From positions 62,001 through 126,000 of the forward strand of contig BQMF02000373.1 of NCBI GenBank assembly GCA_027922465.2: 64,000 nucleotides of DNA. Direction: 5' to 3'. Positions 59,820 through 64,000 of this stretch are shown piece by piece. The notes under the pieces were generated by a model. The model made no database searches and was not told the origin of the DNA. It saw only the letters and a program-made list of their open reading frames with translations. How positions within the stretch are numbered: position 1 is the first letter of the stretch; each line of letters starts with the position of its first letter. Both the position numbers and the translations under genes were made by a program. The DNA is from Turritopsis dohrnii. Lineage: Eukaryota > Cnidaria > Hydrozoa > Anthoathecata > Oceaniidae.

Positions 59820-60377
59820 CCTTATCGGCCCTTTTTACGCCGGCCCTAATTTAACGCCGGCCCTTTTTACGCCGGCCCTTATTCCGCCACCCCAAGATTT
59901 TGCCTTAACGCCACTTAGGGCCGTTATTTACGCCTCAAAAGTAAAAAAGAAAAAAAAGAATTTTTAAGCACTATTTTTCACTTTTCTGTTCAAATTTTAA
60001 CTTATACTACAAATGTCTTCTAATATATATCATCTAATACATCGTAAGACTTAATCTATTACAGTTATTTCGTCCTCTTTTTCATTAATGCTTTCATTAT
60101 TTTTTCTAATTCCCTCATCGTCATCTGATTCTACCTCTATTTCTGCTTCAACTTCCCCTTCATCTGACTCTTCATTGTCTCCAAAGAGTTCTTTTACATC
60201 TAAAGATGGTTTCATTTTTTCAAATCTAAATTTCAACTTTAAAAAATAACGCCGATTTTTTGAAAAATTTCCATTTTTTTGGCCCTTTTTACGCCGGCCC
60301 TATTTACGCCGGCCCTTTTAACGCCGCGCACCAAAATTAACGCCACATTAGGGCCGGCGTAAAAAGGGCCGATAAGG
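59820..60377. mobile_element. 558-bp element with TA duplication and ACGCCGGCCCT arrays
   Basis: Terminal inverted repeats CCTTATCGGCCCTTTTTACG, about 30 bp and identical, are flanked by TA. ACGCCGGCCCT/ACGCCG units repeat inside both ends. The core has a 61-codon, Glu/Asp-rich minus ORF (60051-60236), low complexity and unassigned. The element is a GC island in AT-rich DNA. Confidence 0.9.
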
Positions 60378-60893
60378 TAGATGACACTGCCGACGTTTTT
60401 GACATTTTCTGTTGGCAGATCGGCAGAGCGGTTCCGGCATTAAATCCATAATGGTGAGGCTGGCTGTTTCTTTACGGCAAATCTGGATGGAGATTTATGA
60501 TTTAATCCATTTAGTTCGTAAGGCATGGTAACAATATTTGGCTTATAAACTTGGACAAAAATGACAGTGATATGAAAAAACAAGGTTATTTCAACTCGGC
60601 TAAAACATTACATAAAAAATACAAAGAACAGATGTTGCAAGTGAAAAACAATATTTAATTTTTTCTGGTTTTTCCAAGTGAATTGTTTTAGATTACAGAT
60701 TAAAAGCAATTCATTAGCCACTGATAATTTCAAATGTGGAGTTTGTAATGTACACCTACAAAAATGTTTCACCAAAATTCAAACAAAAACAAACAAGATG
60801 CCCTTACGGGCAGAAAGATTTCTGCAAAATCTTTTGAAGCATGAAAAATGAAATATGTTATGAAATTTATAAAATTCGACAGAAAATGTTGAA

Positions 60894-60966
60894 CGACCTA
60901 GGTGGGCTCGAACCACCGACCTTTCAGTTATCAGACAAGTCCACTAGCCAACTGCGCCACGGAAGC
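60894..60966 (-). tRNA. tRNA-like sequence, anticodon-position GAT, probably a pseudogene or SINE head
   Basis: Reading on the minus strand gives a D-arm region TGGCGCAGTTGGCTAG, an anticodon loop CTGATAA and an intact T arm GGTGGTTCGAGCCCACC. A- and B-box promoter elements are therefore present. The anticodon stem has at least one mismatch and the acceptor halves (GCTTCCG and TAGGTCG) do not pair, so a functional tRNA is unlikely. Confidence 0.5.
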
Positions 60967-61139
60967 ACGTGTATTTCGTTATTGTATTATAAACGTTTTG
61001 ACTCTTCTGTTTACAAAACGTTGAGAATTTATTTTCAGTAAGAAACGATGATCACAGTCCAAGATAGTGATTAGTTTCTTCTTCAAATTTTCTTTTTTAA
61101 CTGAAAATAATGTTTTATGTCTTAAAATATATTTAATAT

Positions 61140-61320
61140 TGATCAAAGAAACTTTTGTAAATATATCGCTGACATGCCATGCACGGTGCTTTGGTTTCAT
61201 GTAAGTGCACGCACGAAATTTCAAAAAACCGCTAGGTTTGGACAGTAAGAAAAAAACGAAGAAAAAAAAAACGAAAGCCGGTTGTAATAGCTTTCTTGCT
61301 TTCGCAGAAATCTAAAAACT
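61140..61320 (-). repeat. Dispersed repeat, copy 3 of 3 (inverted)
   Basis: Reverse complement of the TCCAAACCTAGC family: AACCGCTAGGTTTGGACAG, TTTCGCAGAAATCT and a TGCATGGC/GGTGCTTTGG segment. Confidence 0.6.
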
Positions 61321-61939
61321 TTACGAAAATTCGTTGTCGTAATGTAACAGACTGTGAGTAGCTGCTTGATAATAAACAAAGTTATGATAATAATATGATT
61401 GTCAATAAAAGATGATCTAACTGCGATGTATGGGACTGTAGATGTTGGCCACTATACCGACAAATTTCTAGCAGTGTATCACTAAAATTTCCTGAGCTAT
61501 TGACATGTTTGTATGTCAGCTATTTCTTCTTGAACGTTTGTTATATCACGTTGCCATGGAGATCAAGTCTTTAAAATGCCTTTAAAAACTTTAAATGGCA
61601 ATATCTCCGGAACGAAAAATTCAAAAACTGTCTTTCATCATTTTTGAAATTCTTCCAAATAGCACAAAAAAATTAATTTTGATTTGTTGGTCAGTGTGTA
61701 ATGCTACAGTACTTTACGCCCGCTTTACCGCCCAACATTGGTAACTGTCAATTTTGCAGTACAAACTCGGAAAGTTTAAAGCATGACATTTATTTTTGGA
61801 AAAAGAATCGCCAGTTTAAGTATACTACAATACAAACAGGGTTCACTTCACTCAAATGAATAAATAAATTATTTATTTCAATGCGCCCTCTCCCACTCTT
61901 AATTTTGATGTAGTGCATCCTGGGAGCGTTTCAATTTTT

Positions 61940-62055
61940 GCCCCCGCAGCGAGCGCAAGCATAGTAGTTTCACGAGATAGGCGAATGTCAGTTTTCCATT
62001 TTGTTCATCATTATCATCCAACTTTTCGTGTTGCTGTTACACGGTGATATACAAT
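61940..62055. repeat. Dispersed repeat, inverted partner of 54295-54405
   Basis: TTTTGCCCCCGCAGCGAGCG, AACTTTTCGTGTTGCTGTTA and ATTTTGTTCATCATTATCATC match the 54.3-kb block in reverse. Confidence 0.7.
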
Positions 62056-62059
62056 TATT

Positions 62060-63240
62060 AGCTGAATTTGCAAAAATTTGAAATTTTGCCAACCATGCGT
62101 TTTATTTTCGTAGATGTTTTAGCTCCAAATCTTTCATTCAATAAATTTTATTCAATGCACTGGTTTTTGGCGGATCTTTCCTTAGAAAGACTTTAGAAGA
62201 CATGTAATTGGATTTTTGTGTATGCAAGAAAGCCACATTACAAGTTGTTGTTCTTTGTTGTCGTGATAAACTGGCATTGTTTGTAGGAGGTCTGTGCCCA
62301 AGCTTTCAACTGTGTAGTGAACTTGCTACCAAAGACATTTTAAGTGTTGGTCTTACTACATACCGTCATAAAAAGATTCTTGTCACGAAAATATGCATTC
62401 CCTCTTACCAAGTTCACCACCTATAACTGAATAAAATGTTTTATGAAACAGAGCAATAGAGAGCAATTACAACACGTGAAGAAATGGACCGTGAAGAATC
62501 ATAATGGCCTATCTGTTCCAATACTCATTAAGAAGTGTCCTCCCCCACTGTGATTGAAAAAACTTATTTATTTGTTTTAATTTATGATAGTTAACTTTAA
62601 GTTAACATTTTCATTTCTCAACTCATTTTTTTTTACTTTTTTTTAGGTTGTAAGCAAGTAAAGCTAGAAAGTCCAACTGGTAACTGAAATTTGAAGTTGA
62701 AATAAAATCGATTAAAATATTAAAGTTGTTTTCTTGCCCATATGATTTTTGTTAATGTATAACGTATAACCATATGGTTTCTATGCTGCCGGAAAAATCT
62801 TTCGGCTAATAAGGAGAAGGATTTAATTGTCTTGGAAACGCAATTCTTTTCTTGAAAACCCATTCTTTTTTTGCAGACGTTTAATGATCGTTCATTCTTA
62901 GCTTCTAGGTTTTTATATGAAGTTGTCCTTGACTTTTGATTAAGGCGACTTCCTTTTAATGAATCTAACGGAAAACAACGTGCATGTAATACATCATGGT
63001 CGATTTGTTATTCGACTTTTAAGAATTTGCGGTTTTAATCTCAATGGAATAAATAGATCGGCTATTGATGTCAAATGAAAATAATGAAAGATTAGGTTTC
63101 TCCGGTTATCATTCATTCGACATTTTACCTGTTCAATACTGCTGATGTAATCCTAGTGAGATATGGTATCATCACGGGCAATTTCAATTTAAACGTTTCC
63201 ATTGTGAAAATACTACGGGGGTCCTTTTCGTCACAGTGGC
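62060..63240. other. Spacer with no gene
   Basis: AT-rich, with short open frames lacking any conserved pattern. Confidence 0.4.
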
Positions 63241-63243
63241 TTT

Positions 63244-63308
63244 AAAATGCAAATCCATTCGCCTTACAAAGGGAGCATCCCTTTGTAAGGCGAATGGATT
63301 TGCATTTT
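63244..63308. repeat. Perfect 31-bp palindrome with 3-nt loop
   Basis: The arms 63244-63274 and 63278-63308 (starting AAAATGCAAATCCATTCGCC) are exact reverse complements separated by GCA. Either strand could form a 31-bp hairpin. Confidence 0.9.
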
Positions 63309-64000
63309 CGATTCGCATGTGTCCACCAACCATTATGGGCTTCCCAGATACTTATGTGATACGGTGATACTAATGATTTAAGAAATCCAGGTTTCTCTCT
63401 CTGCGAGCTATATTCTTGTGATTTTTTTAAGTTGCTATTCCTTATAGCCTATGGGCCTCTTGTTGAGTTTAGTTCCCCCTTTAAATATCATTTTGAACGC
63501 AGGGGAATCCCTTTAAATTTACCATGTAATTCACTTACAAAAGATATTATATTTACATGGAAAATCACCTTATGTTCACCATTTGTGAATTCATTTTCAT
63601 AATGTTTTTGTCGGACAATAATAGATCAGGAGGAATATGACGATCCATTTTCGCTTGAAGTCATAAAAACATGTTAGGGTTAGGGTTACTCTCCGCGAAG
63701 ACAAACAAGTTTGTCCGTCACATTTTCCGACTGATCGGATGGATGTACCGAATCGTCTACATTCTAACAAGCACCTTTTCAATAGCCCTCCATCGTTGTG
63801 TATACGCATGCAAAACCCCACTCCCAATCTTGCTGGAACCAAAAAAACACTTCCTTTCTGATTATTCTGTGAACCTTCAGCAAGTTCGCAGCTACCGTAA
63901 TGAACCGAATGAAGAACCGATTTATCTTACAAATTCCCGATTGCTTGTTGATTCTTTATGTGAAGTAATGTTATTTCCAACCTCATCCATCGTGTCAAAT

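Noticed and set aside
60894..60966. Functional tRNA-Ile gene
   Set aside because: Acceptor halves do not pair and the anticodon stem has mismatches, so I list it as tRNA-like only.
63670..63690. TTAGGGTTAGGGTT, telomere-like
   Set aside because: Only about two units, so it is not evidence of a telomere or fusion.
63597..63842. 81-codon minus ORF near the right edge
   Set aside because: Cys-rich, but with no recognisable motif and no splice-supported extension; likely chance.

Overview
The window is AT-rich, intron-dense animal genomic DNA. It has no operons, short exons bounded by GT/AG sites, and introns full of small inverted-repeat transposons. Orthologues of WDFY3, a LAMMER kinase (CLK), an EFHC-type DM10 protein and a claudin-fold membrane protein point to a metazoan. 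The load of MITE-like elements and one retroelement fragment resemble what I associate with cnidarian genomes, so a cnidarian (perhaps hydrozoan) is my best guess. That guess is inference, not proof.

Layout. 1-26966 (minus): most of a WDFY3/ALFY-like gene. I could assign 37 exons, all joining in phase, from the start codon at 26966 to the linker just before the PH-BEACH module; the rest lies off the left edge. 27000-29480: no gene recognised. 29480-30930: an internally deleted non-LTR retrotransposon with a CCCH-finger ORF1 and a truncated endonuclease ORF2. 31755-32060: a SINE-like repeat. 32387-39357 (minus): a complete 12-exon CLK/LAMMER kinase gene of 488 codons. 40784-47389 (plus): a complete 9-exon EFHC2-like gene of 565 codons, divergently arranged with the kinase. 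47.9-55.6 kb: two direct copies of a low-coding segment flanking an intronless claudin-like gene (51458-51919, minus) and a retroelement relic at about 49.9-50.5 kb. 56.9-60.4 kb: four different inverted-repeat elements almost end to end. 60.4-64 kb: no protein gene; a tRNA-like sequence and a perfect 31-bp palindrome.

How the genes relate. The host genes are ordinary conserved eukaryotic genes with no shared pathway: selective autophagy scaffold (WDFY3), splicing-factor kinase (CLK), ciliary doublet microtubule inner protein (EFHC) and a junction/tetraspan protein (claudin-like). The most unusual content is the mobile DNA. At least twelve inverted-repeat elements are recognisable. Many share one architecture: a short terminal inverted repeat followed inward by clustered copies of an 8-12 bp motif that is specific to that element. 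Four of these have TA target duplications, two have GTGAC termini (one with a clean ATTT duplication), and one 1-kb element has a clean 6-bp duplication.
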